From assembly GCA_002336815.1 (NCBI GenBank), contig DDEU01000039.1, positions 34,167 through 98,166 of the forward strand: a stretch of 64,000 bases of DNA. The letters are read 5' to 3'. This DNA is from Chitinophagaceae bacterium UBA1946. GTDB lineage: Bacteria > Bacteroidota > Bacteroidia > Chitinophagales > Chitinophagaceae. The notes beneath the pieces are model-generated. The model was not told the origin of the DNA, ran no database searches, and worked only from the letters and a program-made list of their open reading frames with translations. The translations under genes and the position numbers were made by a program. Positions 16,095-25,808 of the stretch are shown in pieces; position 1 is the first letter of the stretch; each line of letters starts with the position of its first letter.

Positions 16095-18476
16095 ATGTTA
16101 AAAAGAACGATCAAAAAAGTTGCGGTACTGGGTAGCGGTGTAATGGGAAGCCGCATCGCCTGCCATTTTGCGGGCGTGGGGTTGCAGGTACTGTTGCTCG
16201 ATATACAACCGAAAGACCTGCCGGCCGATGCCAGCCCGGCAGCAAAAAATAAAATAGTAAATGATGCATTGGCGGCTGCTGTAAAATCAAATCCATCACC
16301 GGTATACACTGCAGATGTAGTAAAGAAGATCACTACCGGTAATTTCACTGACGACATGAAAAAGATCGCAGATTGTGATTGGGTGATAGAAGTCGTGGTG
16401 GAACGCCTCGATGTTAAGCAAAGCATTTTTGCAGAGGTGGAAAAATACCGTAAGCCAGGTACACTCATCAGCTCCAACACATCCGGCATTCCGATTCATT
16501 TGATGGCCGAAGGAAGAAGCGATGATTTTCAAAAGCATTTCTGCGGCACCCATTTTTTCAACCCGCCAAGATACCTGCGCCTGCTGGAGATCATTCCCTC
16601 TCCATATACTGATGAGGCAGTGATTGGTTTTTTAATGCAGTATGGCGACCAGGTGCTGGGTAAAACCACCGTGTTGTGCAAGGATACACCTGCTTTTATT
16701 GCCAACCGCATTGGTGTGTTCTCGATGATGGCCATCATGAACACGATGGAAAAACTGCAGTTGGGCGTGGATGATATTGATGCACTAACAGGGCCGGTGA
16801 TAGGCCGACCTAAATCCGCTACATTCCGCACAGCAGATGTGGTGGGTATTGATACATTGGTGAAAGTGGCAAAAGGTGTAGCAGACAATTGTCCGGGCGA
16901 TGAAGCAAAAGAACTGTTTGCCATCCCTGCCTGGCTTGATAAAATAGTGGCCAATAACTGGCTGGGCGATAAAACCGGCCAGGGATTTTTCAAAAAGACA
17001 AAAAGCGCTTCCGGTGAAAAAGAGATACTCACGCTCGACCTGCAAACGCTGGAATACGGCCCAAGAAAGAAGCCAAAATTTGCTACACTCGAAACGGCCA
17101 AACCTATTGAAGATATTAAAACAAGGTTAAAAGCGCTGTGCGCCGGCACAGATAAGGCCGGCGAATTCTATCGCCAATTCCACTATAATTTATTTGCGTA
17201 TATCAGTCATCGGGTTCCAGAGATATCAGATGAACTCTACCGGGTGGATGATGCCATGATGGCGGGCTTTGGCTGGGAGATAGGGGCATTTGAGAGCTGG
17301 GATATACTCGGTGTTGCAAAAACAACGGAAGCTATGAAAGCCGCAGGTTTTAAAGTGGCCGCCTGGTTAGATGAGATGCTTGCTTCCGGTGCAACCAGCT
17401 TTTATAAAGTGGAGAACGGAAAGCGGCTCTGCTACGACGTTAGTAGCCGCAGTTACAGGACAATACCGGGTGGGGAAGCGTTTATTGTGATGAAGAATTT
17501 CCAGGACCAGCTTGTATGGAAGAACAGCGCCTGCCGCACTTATAATATTGGTGATGATGTGCTGGGGCTGGAATGGTACACCAAAATGGGCAGCATTGGA
17601 GGTGAAGTGCTCGAAGGAATCCAACAGTCAATCTCATTGGCAGAAAAGCAATACAAAGGACTGGTGATCGCAAACGATGGTCAAAATTTTTCTGCAGGTG
17701 CCAATGTTGGGATGATCTTTATGCTGGCCATTGAGCAGGATTATGATGAGATCGATATGGCGATCAGGATGTTCCAGGCAACCATGATGAGGGTTCGTTA
17801 TTCTTCCATACCGGTAATACTGGCACCACACGGTCTTGCACTTGGCGGAGGCTGCGAGATTTGCCTGCATGCCGATAAAGTGGTGGCTGCTGCAGAAACT
17901 TATACAGGGTTGGTGGAAGTTGGTATCGGCGTAATACCGGGCGGCGGTGGTACCAAGGAATTTGTGTTGAGGGCATCCGATGAGTTGCACAGCGGCGAAG
18001 TTGACACCAATACTTTACAGAATCGTTTTCTTACGATCGCTACGGCTAAAGTTGCTACCTCGGCCCATGAAGCTTTTGACCTTGGTATCTACCGGAAGGG
18101 CAAAGACCAAATAATTATAAATCCGGGAAGAAGGATCGCCGAAGCAAAACAGGCAGTGGTGGAAATGTATGATGATGGCTATGTAATGCCCGTTCAGCGC
18201 AATGATATCAAAGTACTCGGCCGTGGTGCACTGGGCGCCATGTACGCCGGTATTAACGGCATGCATACTGCTAACTATGCCACCGATCATGATGTAACAG
18301 TTGCAAAAAAACTGGCCTGGGTAATGGCCGGGGGCGATCTGAGCGAAGCAACCTTGGTGAGTGAACAATACCTTCTTGATCTTGAAAGGGAAGCATTCCT
18401 TAGTTTATGTGGCGAAAAGAAAACACTGGAAAGGATCCAGAGTATCCTTAAAACAGGTAAGCCATTAAGAAATTAA
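16095..18476 (+). CDS. 3-hydroxyacyl-CoA dehydrogenase / enoyl-CoA hydratase (FadN-like)
   Basis: 793 residues; a bifunctional beta-oxidation enzyme that hydrates trans-2-enoyl-CoA and oxidises the 3-hydroxyacyl-CoA with NAD. The dehydrogenase comes first (VAVLGSGVMGSRIACHFAG is the NAD-binding Rossmann loop, ANRIGVF lies at the domain hinge) and the crotonase-like domain comes second (NFSAGANVGM; LALGGGCEICLHAD; EVGIGVIPGGGG with an oxyanion-hole loop). This order is that of B. subtilis FadN, opposite to E. coli FadB. Such genes are often followed by a thiolase and an acyl-CoA dehydrogenase; here a terminator follows instead, so the partners are elsewhere. Confidence 0.9.
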   Translation: MLKRTIKKVAVLGSGVMGSRIACHFAGVGLQVLLLDIQPKDLPADASPAAKNKIVNDALAAAVKSNPSPVYTADVVKKITTGNFTDDMKKIADCDWVIEVVVERLDVKQSIFAEVEKYRKPGTLISSNTSGIPIHLMAEGRSDDFQKHFCGTHFFNPPRYLRLLEIIPSPYTDEAVIGFLMQYGDQVLGKTTVLCKDTPAFIANRIGVFSMMAIMNTMEKLQLGVDDIDALTGPVIGRPKSATFRTADVVGIDTLVKVAKGVADNCPGDEAKELFAIPAWLDKIVANNWLGDKTGQGFFKKTKSASGEKEILTLDLQTLEYGPRKKPKFATLETAKPIEDIKTRLKALCAGTDKAGEFYRQFHYNLFAYISHRVPEISDELYRVDDAMMAGFGWEIGAFESWDILGVAKTTEAMKAAGFKVAAWLDEMLASGATSFYKVENGKRLCYDVSSRSYRTIPGGEAFIVMKNFQDQLVWKNSACRTYNIGDDVLGLEWYTKMGSIGGEVLEGIQQSISLAEKQYKGLVIANDGQNFSAGANVGMIFMLAIEQDYDEIDMAIRMFQATMMRVRYSSIPVILAPHGLALGGGCEICLHADKVVAAAETYTGLVEVGIGVIPGGGGTKEFVLRASDELHSGEVDTNTLQNRFLTIATAKVATSAHEAFDLGIYRKGKDQIIINPGRRIAEAKQAVVEMYDDGYVMPVQRNDIKVLGRGALGAMYAGINGMHTANYATDHDVTVAKKLAWVMAGGDLSEATLVSEQYLLDLEREAFLSLCGEKKTLERIQSILKTGKPLRN

Positions 18477-18498
18477 ATTACTTTTTTAGTTTGAAAAG

Positions 18499-18527
18499 AA
18501 GAGCGTGTTTTACATGCTCTTTTTTTT
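18499..18527 (+). terminator. Intrinsic terminator
   Basis: AAGAGC-GTG, TTTTA loop, CATGCTCTT (one mismatch in the stem) followed by a run of T. Confidence 0.8.
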
Positions 18528-18634
18528 GTGTCAGTCTGTCGCAAAACACCCCTTACATTGACGTTTCCGCCGTTGACTAGATCAATATAGCGAACTAATT
18601 TTACATCCTCATCTTACAAAATAAAACAGGTCAT

Positions 18635-19507
18635 ATGAAAAAAACGGGTATCATCTTACTTACTTTATTTATTGTATGCTTCAGTGCTGAACCACTTTTT
18701 AGCCAGGTAAAGGAGCAGCATGGCTATGCACCGGTAAACGGCCAAAAGATATATTATGAGATCCATGGCGAAGGGAAGCCCGTTGTTTTACTGCATGGAG
18801 CATACATGTCGATCGATATGAACTGGAGCCAGTTGATTCCCGAACTGTCGAAGACCCGGAAAGTGATTGCATTTGAAATGCAGGGACATGGAAGAACGGC
18901 AGATATCGAAAGACCCTTTTCTTTTCCTGCACTTGCAGATGATATTTCGCAGGCAATGAAATACCTGCACATTGATAGTGCCGATGTGATCGGGTATAGC
19001 TTTGGCGGTACTGTAGCACTGCAACTTGCCATTGGGCATCCCACGGTGGTTAATAAATTGGTGGTGATATCAGCTGCCTACAAATCAGACGGATGGCTGC
19101 CGCAGGTAAGGGCAGCTTTTGAAACGTTTAAACCGGAATTTTTCGATGCCACTCCCTTAAAGCCCGAATACGAACGGATTGCTCCTGACCCAACACACTG
19201 GCGCAGTTTTGTTACCAGGATGATCGCATTCGGCAAGCAAGCCTATGATATGGATAGTGAAAAAATAAAAGCAATCAAAGCACCGGCATTACTGATCATG
19301 GGCGATAATGATGGCATTGACATGGAGCACAAGGCAAGCTTTTATAAACTGCTTGGCGGCGACAGATCCTCAGATATGGAAGGGCTCCCCAAATCGCAAC
19401 TGGCCATTGTTCCGGGTACAACACACGTAACGCTGATGATGAATACAAATATGCTGTTAAGCTTTTTGAAACCCTTTCTCAGTATACCGGATCAATCAAT
19501 AAAATAA
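18635..19507 (+). CDS. Secreted alpha/beta hydrolase
   Basis: 290 residues with a signal peptide of about 23 residues ending in PLFSQ. VVLLHGAYM is the oxyanion-hole loop, GYSFGG contains the nucleophile serine, GDNDGID the acid and PGTTHVTL the histidine. All triad elements are present. The cap region (residues about 150-215) is short. The substrate cannot be inferred. Two VOC-family genes follow on the same strand at 10 and 39 bp, so the three may share a transcript, but their products do not form a recognised pathway. Confidence 0.85.
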   Translation: MKKTGIILLTLFIVCFSAEPLFSQVKEQHGYAPVNGQKIYYEIHGEGKPVVLLHGAYMSIDMNWSQLIPELSKTRKVIAFEMQGHGRTADIERPFSFPALADDISQAMKYLHIDSADVIGYSFGGTVALQLAIGHPTVVNKLVVISAAYKSDGWLPQVRAAFETFKPEFFDATPLKPEYERIAPDPTHWRSFVTRMIAFGKQAYDMDSEKIKAIKAPALLIMGDNDGIDMEHKASFYKLLGGDRSSDMEGLPKSQLAIVPGTTHVTLMMNTNMLLSFLKPFLSIPDQSIK

Positions 19508-19517
19508 AATCAATTGT

Positions 19518-19958
19518 ATGGCAAGTGTAAGCACCTACCTGAATTTCGCAGGAAATACAGAAGAAGCATTCAATTTTTACAAAACAGTTTTTGGCGGTGA
19601 GTTCCTTGCTGGTAAGATCACCCGTTTCAGCGATATACCTGCTGCACCCGGGCAACCGCCGATCAATGAAGCGGATAAGAACCTCGTGATGCATGTAGAG
19701 TTAAGGATACTTGATTCCCATACTTTAATGGGTACAGATGCCCCGGAGTCCATGGGTTTTAAAGTGAATTTCGGCAATAACAGTTTCATTAACCTGCAGC
19801 CCGATACAAGGGAAGAGACCAAACAATTATTTGATAAACTATCCAACGGTGGTACAGTGGGGATGGAACTGCAGGATATGTTCTGGGGCGATTATTTCGG
19901 AAGCTGCACCGATAAATTTGGTGTGCAGTGGATGTTTAACTGTTCACAAAAGCCATAA
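19518..19958 (+). CDS. PhnB-like VOC (glyoxalase/bleomycin-resistance fold) protein
   Basis: 146 residues. STYLNFAGNTEEAFNFYKTVFGG is typical of the PhnB/3-demethylubiquinone-methyltransferase-like branch of the VOC superfamily, as is the C-terminal WGDYFGSCTDKFGVQWMFNC. Proteins of this branch rarely have a tested function; annotation as glyoxalase or methyltransferase would be unsafe. It sits 10 bp behind a hydrolase gene and before a two-domain paralogue. Confidence 0.85.
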   Translation: MASVSTYLNFAGNTEEAFNFYKTVFGGEFLAGKITRFSDIPAAPGQPPINEADKNLVMHVELRILDSHTLMGTDAPESMGFKVNFGNNSFINLQPDTREETKQLFDKLSNGGTVGMELQDMFWGDYFGSCTDKFGVQWMFNCSQKP

Positions 19959-19997
19959 GTTTTTTAACACGATATTTGATGATTAAAAAAAACAACA

Positions 19998-20840
19998 ATG
20001 AAAAACAAATTTTATCCCTGCCTCTGGTTTGATGGCAATGCAAAACAGGCGGCTGAATTGTACACTGCGGCCTTTGACCAGGCTGTGATCACAGCCGACA
20101 ACGGCATGGTAGTTATAACTGAAATAGGTGGTTGTAAGATAATGGGCCTGAACGGCGGACCCATGTTCAAACCCAATGCATCCATTTCCTTATTTGCCAT
20201 TTTTGAAGATGCAGCAGCGGTGGATGCTGCCTGGAATCTATTGAGTGAAGAAGGCGTGGTAATGATGCCGTTAAATAATTATCCATGGAGCGAAAAGTAT
20301 GGATGGGTGCAGGATAAATTTGGTATTTCCTGGCAATTGATGATCACAAGGACCGGTATGACTGAGCAAAAGATCATTCCTGCGCTTATGTTTACACAGG
20401 CCATGGCGGGTAAGGCAGAAGAAGCCATACAATTTTACACTTCAGTTTTTCCCGGCAGCGAAATAAAAGAGATCAGCCGGTACGAAAAAGGAGAGGGTGA
20501 TGTGGAAGGAACGGTAAAGCATGGACGCTTTTTACTCGATGGCCAATTATTCGTAGCAATGGATAGCTCCATGGCGCATGCATTCGCATTCAGTGAAGGC
20601 GTTTCAATCGTTGTAAACTGCGATACACAGGAGGAGATAGACAAATACTGGAATGCCCTCACGGCCGACGGCGGGCAGGAAAGCATGTGCGGATGGTTGA
20701 AAGACAAGTACGGTGTTTCGTGGCAGATCGTTCCGGCGATACTGGGTAGTTTAATGTCTGATAAAGAAAAAGGACAACGGGCCATGCAGGCATTGATGAA
20801 GATGAAAAAATTGGACATTGCCGCATTGCAGCATGCATAA
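19998..20840 (+). CDS. Two-domain PhnB-like VOC protein
   Basis: 280 residues made of two PhnB-like VOC modules. The first is about 1-120 (FYPCLWFDGNAKQAAELYTA to KYGWVQDKFGISWQLM) and the second about 125-270 (IIPALMFTQAMAGKAEEAIQ to LKDKYGVSWQIVPAILG). The duplication inside one chain gives the four-module arrangement that single-module members reach by dimerising. Function is unknown. A terminator follows. Confidence 0.85.
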   Translation: MKNKFYPCLWFDGNAKQAAELYTAAFDQAVITADNGMVVITEIGGCKIMGLNGGPMFKPNASISLFAIFEDAAAVDAAWNLLSEEGVVMMPLNNYPWSEKYGWVQDKFGISWQLMITRTGMTEQKIIPALMFTQAMAGKAEEAIQFYTSVFPGSEIKEISRYEKGEGDVEGTVKHGRFLLDGQLFVAMDSSMAHAFAFSEGVSIVVNCDTQEEIDKYWNALTADGGQESMCGWLKDKYGVSWQIVPAILGSLMSDKEKGQRAMQALMKMKKLDIAALQHA

Positions 20841-20868
20841 GATTTTTCAGGTATAGCATGAATAGAAG

Positions 20869-20899
20869 CCAGGTCTGTTTAGTAAGGACCTGGTTTTTT
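20869..20899 (+). terminator. Intrinsic terminator
   Basis: CCAGGTC, 11-nt loop, GACCTGG, then TTTTTTATTTTT. Confidence 0.85.
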
Positions 20900-21076
20900 A
20901 TTTTTGAATTGCCATTATTTGTATTGCCCGGATTGGATCTCCACGGTCTTAACTGATCGGTGCCGCTGTTATTTTTATTACCGCACCCAATCACAGGAAA
21001 ATTGCCGTACCTGTAAAACCCTGGGGTCTTCAATGCATATCGCCAGTTTACGCTTCCTGCATTGTTGAAGAACCAA

Positions 21077-21084
21077 TACATTTG
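21077..21084 (+). promoter_or_regulatory. -7 promoter element of the DPP IV gene
   Basis: TACATTTG, an exact TAnnTTTG match, 17 nt before the ATG. The -33 TTG is not clear at the expected distance. Confidence 0.45.
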
Positions 21085-21101
21085 TAGCCTAAACACAATT
21101 C

Positions 21102-23261
21102 ATGAAAAAAATATTTTGCAGCCTGTTCCTGGTTGCTGCGATCGCTGCCACTGCACAGAATAAAATGCTCAGTATGGAAGATGCCATGCTAAAGGCAAGA
21201 ACTACCCTAGCACCTGAAAACTTAAAACAACTGCAGTTTGTTTATGGAACCGGCGATTACGTGTACCTCAAAAAAAATGCTGGTAACGAATCCTGGGTAA
21301 AGGGCAATGCAACCATCGGTGAGGCGCCATTTTTAACGCTTGACCAGCTCAATGAGAAATTAAGATCCACCGGCTACGGCGATCTGAAAGCCATGCCGGC
21401 CATCCAGTTCAATAGAACTGCCAATTGGATATTTACAGCCAACGGCAATAAGATATCATTTGACCCCATAGCCAACAAAGCAACAACGATATTGCCCAAA
21501 GAACTGGCCGGCAAAGAAAATGTAGAGGAAAGCAGTGCCGGTTTTATTGCGTATCTCGATGAACACAATCTCTTTGTTGCAGGCAATGGAACTGCTGCCA
21601 GTAAAGTTACCAACGATGGCAGTCGTGAAATCGTGTATGCGTCATCGGTACACCGGGATGAATTTGGTATCAGTAAAGGCACTTTCTGGAGCAACAGTGG
21701 CAAACAACTTGCTTTTTACCGGATGGATCAAAGTATGGTAGCAGATTACCCGATCGTGGACTGGAGCAAAACGCCGGCGGTAAACGAAAATATCAAGTAC
21801 CCTATGGCGGGTGGTAAAAGTCACCAGGTAACCGTGGGCGTTTACAATGCTGTGAGCAAATCGCTTGTTTATTTAAAAACAGGAGAACCGGCCGACCAAT
21901 ACCTTACCAATATTGCCTGGAGCCCCGATGACAAGTATGTCTTTATTGCTGTGCTGAACCGGCAGCAAGATCATTTATGGCTGAACCAGTATGATGCTTC
22001 CACCGGGGATCTTGTAAAAACATTATTTGAAGAAACGGATGATAAATACGTAGAGCCTTTAGTGCCAATGTTGTTCCTGGAAAACGATCCTGGAAAGTTC
22101 ATCTGGCAAAGCAACCGTGATGGCTGGAATCACTTATACCTCTATGATATTTCAGGAAAACTCATCAGGCAAATTACAAAGGGCGAATGGGAAGTACTGG
22201 AAGTAAAAGGCTTTGATGAAAAAGGAGAAAATATTTTTGTGGTAACAACGCAGGAGTCACCGGTGTCAAAAAGATTGTCGCAGGTAAATTTGAAAACAAA
22301 TGTGCTGAAGCAGATCACCAAAGGGAATAACGTTCACAACGCACAGATCAGCAGTGATGGAAAATATATACTCGATACCTACAGCAATACCACAACGCCA
22401 AGGATCGTTGAGCTAACCAATGTAAAAACCGGCAAGGCAACGGTACTGCTGCAGGCTGCCAATCCTTTAAATGAATATGCAGTTGGTCAATTAAACATCT
22501 TCACACTAAAAAATAAAACAGGTAACGACCTGTATTGCCGCCTGTACAAACCAGCTGGCTTCGACAGCACAAAAAAATATCCTGTGATCGTTTACTGGTA
22601 TGGTGGTCCGCATGCACAATTGATTTTGAACAGTTGGAATGGCGGTGCCGGTGATTACTGGTTTCAGTACATGGCAGAAAGAGGCTATGTTGTTTTTACA
22701 CTGGATACAAGGGGCAGCGATAACCGTGGCAAAGCATTTGAACAATCCATTTTTAGAAGGGCCGGCGATGTGCAGATGGAAGACATGATGACGGGGATCG
22801 ATTATCTTGGTCAGCAATCTTATATAGATAAAGAAAGAATGGGATTGTTTGGCTGGAGTTATGGGGGCTTTATGACGACCGATTTTATGCTGCATCACCC
22901 TGGTGTGTTTAAAGCGGCGGTGGCAGGAGGACCGGTGATGAACTGGAGCTGGTACGAGATCATGTATGGAGAAAGATACATGGACTCACCACAGGAAAAT
23001 CCCGAAGGATATGCTGCTACCGACTTAACAGCCCAGGTAGAAAAGTTAAAAGGAAAACTCCTGCTCATCCATGGCCTGCAGGATCCTGTAGTAGTACAAC
23101 AGCATTCGGTAAATTTTGTAAAAGCCTGTATCGACAAAGGCGTGCAGGTTGATTACATGATCTACCCGGGACATGAACACAATGTTACAGGAAAAGACAG
23201 GGCACACCTGTATCAAAAGGTTACCGATTATTTTATGCAAAACCTTGCTGACATCAAATAG
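21102..23261 (+). CDS. Dipeptidyl peptidase IV family serine peptidase (S9B)
   Basis: 719 residues; signal peptide ending in AATAQ. Residues about 40-450 are the DPP IV beta-propeller, about 460-719 the alpha/beta hydrolase. The nucleophile serine is in GWSYGGFMT, the acid in HGLQDPVV and the histidine in PGHEHNVTG; all present. It removes X-Pro or X-Ala dipeptides from peptide N-termini in the periplasm. It lies alone between a terminator and a small metalloprotease-like gene on the same strand, which starts 40 bp later. Confidence 0.93.
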   Translation: MKKIFCSLFLVAAIAATAQNKMLSMEDAMLKARTTLAPENLKQLQFVYGTGDYVYLKKNAGNESWVKGNATIGEAPFLTLDQLNEKLRSTGYGDLKAMPAIQFNRTANWIFTANGNKISFDPIANKATTILPKELAGKENVEESSAGFIAYLDEHNLFVAGNGTAASKVTNDGSREIVYASSVHRDEFGISKGTFWSNSGKQLAFYRMDQSMVADYPIVDWSKTPAVNENIKYPMAGGKSHQVTVGVYNAVSKSLVYLKTGEPADQYLTNIAWSPDDKYVFIAVLNRQQDHLWLNQYDASTGDLVKTLFEETDDKYVEPLVPMLFLENDPGKFIWQSNRDGWNHLYLYDISGKLIRQITKGEWEVLEVKGFDEKGENIFVVTTQESPVSKRLSQVNLKTNVLKQITKGNNVHNAQISSDGKYILDTYSNTTTPRIVELTNVKTGKATVLLQAANPLNEYAVGQLNIFTLKNKTGNDLYCRLYKPAGFDSTKKYPVIVYWYGGPHAQLILNSWNGGAGDYWFQYMAERGYVVFTLDTRGSDNRGKAFEQSIFRRAGDVQMEDMMTGIDYLGQQSYIDKERMGLFGWSYGGFMTTDFMLHHPGVFKAAVAGGPVMNWSWYEIMYGERYMDSPQENPEGYAATDLTAQVEKLKGKLLLIHGLQDPVVVQQHSVNFVKACIDKGVQVDYMIYPGHEHNVTGKDRAHLYQKVTDYFMQNLADIK

Positions 23262-23301
23262 GTATTCAGCACTCCGGCTTTTATATGTTTAAATTTCCTG
23301 C

Positions 23302-23958
23302 ATGGGCGAAGCAACCTTGATACCCCACAGCGATGAGCTCCTCATCCGCTCTGTATTTTTCTTTTACGGCCATGCAGCCAGTGAAGCGTTGAGCCTGCAG
23401 GTGGCCAGGGATATTGAACAGCACTGGAATGAAGCAGCCGCTGTGGTGGAAATAAAAAAGAGGTATTACCGGCTTCGCTTCAAAATAGAAGGGAGCCATG
23501 CAGGTGAATTAACAGAGATGGATGTGTACGAAAATACGGACCCAAAAAATAATTATTTCCGTGTAGAAACGGTTTCGCCACTGCAGGTATCGTTCGTAGA
23601 TGGGCTGGGTTGCAATACCGGTTTTTTCTTATTGCAGAACCTGCTGCAGGACAGTACTACCGCAGCCCATGAATATGGCCATACCCTCGGCCTGCCACAT
23701 CCCCGGCAACCTGATATCAGGGGAAAGGGTACACCGGGCATTATGTATCCAAGAGGTACTGTGGTAGATCCGGTATACCAGTACAATCCCCATGCTTTGG
23801 CCGGCGACAATACCAATGGCGGTACCATCAACCCGCTGTCACGAAAAGTATTACAGCAGGATGTTGACGATCTGCAATTGCACAAACTCCGCTTTGATAA
23901 AGATGGTACGGCTGTGGTAGGCGCTTTTTCATCCGTGTGGCACGAGGCAGTACAGTAA
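23302..23958 (+). CDS. Metzincin-like protein with HExxHxxGxxH zinc motif
   Basis: 218 residues and no signal peptide. TTAAHEYGHTLGLPH is a perfect HExxHxxGxxH zinc-binding motif, and GIMYPRG about 24 residues later fits the Met-turn, so the core of a metzincin is visible. The N-terminal 120 residues are not recognised. Metzincins are usually exported; this one appears cytoplasmic, or it leaves the cell by a route that cannot be seen. It follows the DPP IV gene on the same strand without a terminator. No named family is claimed. Confidence 0.7.
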   Translation: MGEATLIPHSDELLIRSVFFFYGHAASEALSLQVARDIEQHWNEAAAVVEIKKRYYRLRFKIEGSHAGELTEMDVYENTDPKNNYFRVETVSPLQVSFVDGLGCNTGFFLLQNLLQDSTTAAHEYGHTLGLPHPRQPDIRGKGTPGIMYPRGTVVDPVYQYNPHALAGDNTNGGTINPLSRKVLQQDVDDLQLHKLRFDKDGTAVVGAFSSVWHEAVQ

Positions 23959-24045
23959 GATCGAACCGTTTAAATAATTTCTGATATTCCTGCATCGCAA
24001 AATCACTTATCTTTCTGTTCTGTTATTTTTTAACCAAATTAAAGT

Positions 24046-24933
24046 ATGCCAGTTCTATCAATTGAAAGCCTCCGTAAAGATTACGGGAAGATACAGGCTT
24101 TAAAAGGAGTTAGTTTCTCTGTTCCCAAAGGTTGTGTATTTGGTATCCTTGGCCCTAATGGCAGTGGCAAAACCACTTTGCTGGGCCTGATCATGGATAT
24201 CCTTAAACCAACCTCCGGTTCTTATAAATTGTTTGATGAAGAACCAAATGAAAGTCACCGCAGGCAGATCGGTACTTTTTTGGAAACGCCTAATTTTTAT
24301 CACTACCTGTCTGCCGTTCAGAATCTTGAAATTTCCGCTGCCATTAAGCAAAGAGGTAAAGAAGACATTGAAAAGGTGCTGGAAACTGTAAACCTGTCGC
24401 AGAGAAAGCATTCCCGGTTCAGCACCTATTCGCTGGGGATGAAGCAGCGGCTCGCCATCGCCAGTTGTTTGCTTGGTAGTCCTGAAGTGCTGGTGCTGGA
24501 TGAGCCTACCAATGGGCTGGATCCTGTTGGCATTGCCGAAACAAGGGAACTGATCAAAAAACTGGCGCAGCAGGGTAAAACCATCATCATGGCCAGTCAC
24601 CTGCTGGATGAGGTAGAAAAAGTTTGTACGCATGTGGCCATTCTAAAAAAAGGTGAACTGATCACCACCGGCAGGGTAGATGAGATACTGGCCAATGAAG
24701 ACATTGTGGAATTGGGGGCATCCGATACCGTTAGGTTACAGCAGTTTGCAGAACAGTTGGGTGGTTACAGTAATCTAAAGCGCTCAGAGAACCTGCTGCA
24801 GTTGTACTACCCTGTTGGAACTGCCAACTTAGAGCGCATCAACCAGCATTTCTTTAACCAGGGCATTGTACTCAATCACCTGCACCTTAAAAAGAAAAGC
24901 CTCGAATCTAAATTTTTTGAACTTACAAACTGA
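24046..24933 (+). CDS. ABC-2 type transporter, ATP-binding subunit
   Basis: 295 residues. Walker A is GPNGSGKTT, the signature is YSLGMKQRL, Walker B VLVLDEPTNGLDP, and the H-loop MASHLLDE. The C-terminal 80 residues after GRVDEIL are the family's small extra domain. It energises the membrane subunit encoded 7 bp downstream; the substrate is unknown. Two M16 peptidase genes follow on the same strand, so the complex may be linked to peptide handling, but this rests on position only. Confidence 0.92.
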   Translation: MPVLSIESLRKDYGKIQALKGVSFSVPKGCVFGILGPNGSGKTTLLGLIMDILKPTSGSYKLFDEEPNESHRRQIGTFLETPNFYHYLSAVQNLEISAAIKQRGKEDIEKVLETVNLSQRKHSRFSTYSLGMKQRLAIASCLLGSPEVLVLDEPTNGLDPVGIAETRELIKKLAQQGKTIIMASHLLDEVEKVCTHVAILKKGELITTGRVDEILANEDIVELGASDTVRLQQFAEQLGGYSNLKRSENLLQLYYPVGTANLERINQHFFNQGIVLNHLHLKKKSLESKFFELTN

Positions 24934-24940
24934 TTTCTAC

Positions 24941-25771
24941 GTGATACAATTATTAAAAATCGAGTGGCTTAAAATAAAGAACTATTCAGCTTTTATTGTG
25001 CTGGGACTGTTTTTTTTACTGGGCATTCTCGGCTCCAACTATGCCGTATTTTATTTGAAGAAAAATATTATTGATAAGGCCGATCCAACAGGGATGATCG
25101 CCAGTTCGTCACCGTATGATTTTGCACATACCTGGCAAACCACCAGTTATGTAAGCGGGTACCTGTTACTGTTACCCGGCCTTTTGCTGATCCTGCTCGT
25201 TACCAATGAATTTGCCTTTCGTACACACCGGCAAAATATACTGGATGGGTGGAACAGGAAAAATGTTATTGATGTTAAGATCGCCATGGCCCTGATAGCA
25301 GCAGTAATATCTACCATACTGGTTTTTATCACAGCCATTATTTTCGGCTTTGCTGCCGGTTCTTCTTTTTCGGTAACCCATATTGATGCCGTTGGTTATT
25401 TCTTTCTCAAAGCGCTCTCTTACAATATGATCGCCCTGCTGTTTGCAGTACTCGTTCGTAAAACCGGCTTTGCCATCGGCCTGTATTTTATTTATATGGG
25501 ATTTGAGAACATCGTATCCGGGATACTGCAGGCGCTTTCCATGAAATTCAAAGCTGAATATGGCTTTGACATTGGCAATATGGGCGATTACCTGCCAATG
25601 AATGCCTCCGATGGCCTGTTGCATTTTCCTGAAAATACCATTACCAACCTCGCCAACAACTCTAAAGCAATGCCGCATGATTATATGTATGTGAGCCTGG
25701 TGCTGGCATTGGTTTACCTGTTTGTATTTTATGCCTGGAGCCGCAACAGGATATTGAAAACGGATCTTTGA
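24941..25771 (+). CDS. ABC-2 type transporter, membrane subunit
   Basis: 276 residues from a GTG at 24941 (MIQLLKIEWLKIKNYSAF). A longer frame from 24866 would overlap the ATPase gene by 68 bp and adds sequence unlike the family, so the GTG is preferred. Six membrane segments are visible, the first at about 19-38 (FIVLGLFFLLGILGSNYAVF) and the last near 250-268. It should pair with the ATPase 7 bp upstream. Confidence 0.85.
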   Translation: MIQLLKIEWLKIKNYSAFIVLGLFFLLGILGSNYAVFYLKKNIIDKADPTGMIASSSPYDFAHTWQTTSYVSGYLLLLPGLLLILLVTNEFAFRTHRQNILDGWNRKNVIDVKIAMALIAAVISTILVFITAIIFGFAAGSSFSVTHIDAVGYFFLKALSYNMIALLFAVLVRKTGFAIGLYFIYMGFENIVSGILQALSMKFKAEYGFDIGNMGDYLPMNASDGLLHFPENTITNLANNSKAMPHDYMYVSLVLALVYLFVFYAWSRNRILKTDL

Positions 25772-25808
25772 TACTATTCTATATTTCTATACATCTAAAA
25801 CAACAATT

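Noticed and set aside
19518..20840. VOC proteins as 3-demethylubiquinone methyltransferases
   Set aside because: The old family name is misleading; no SAM-binding motif is present.
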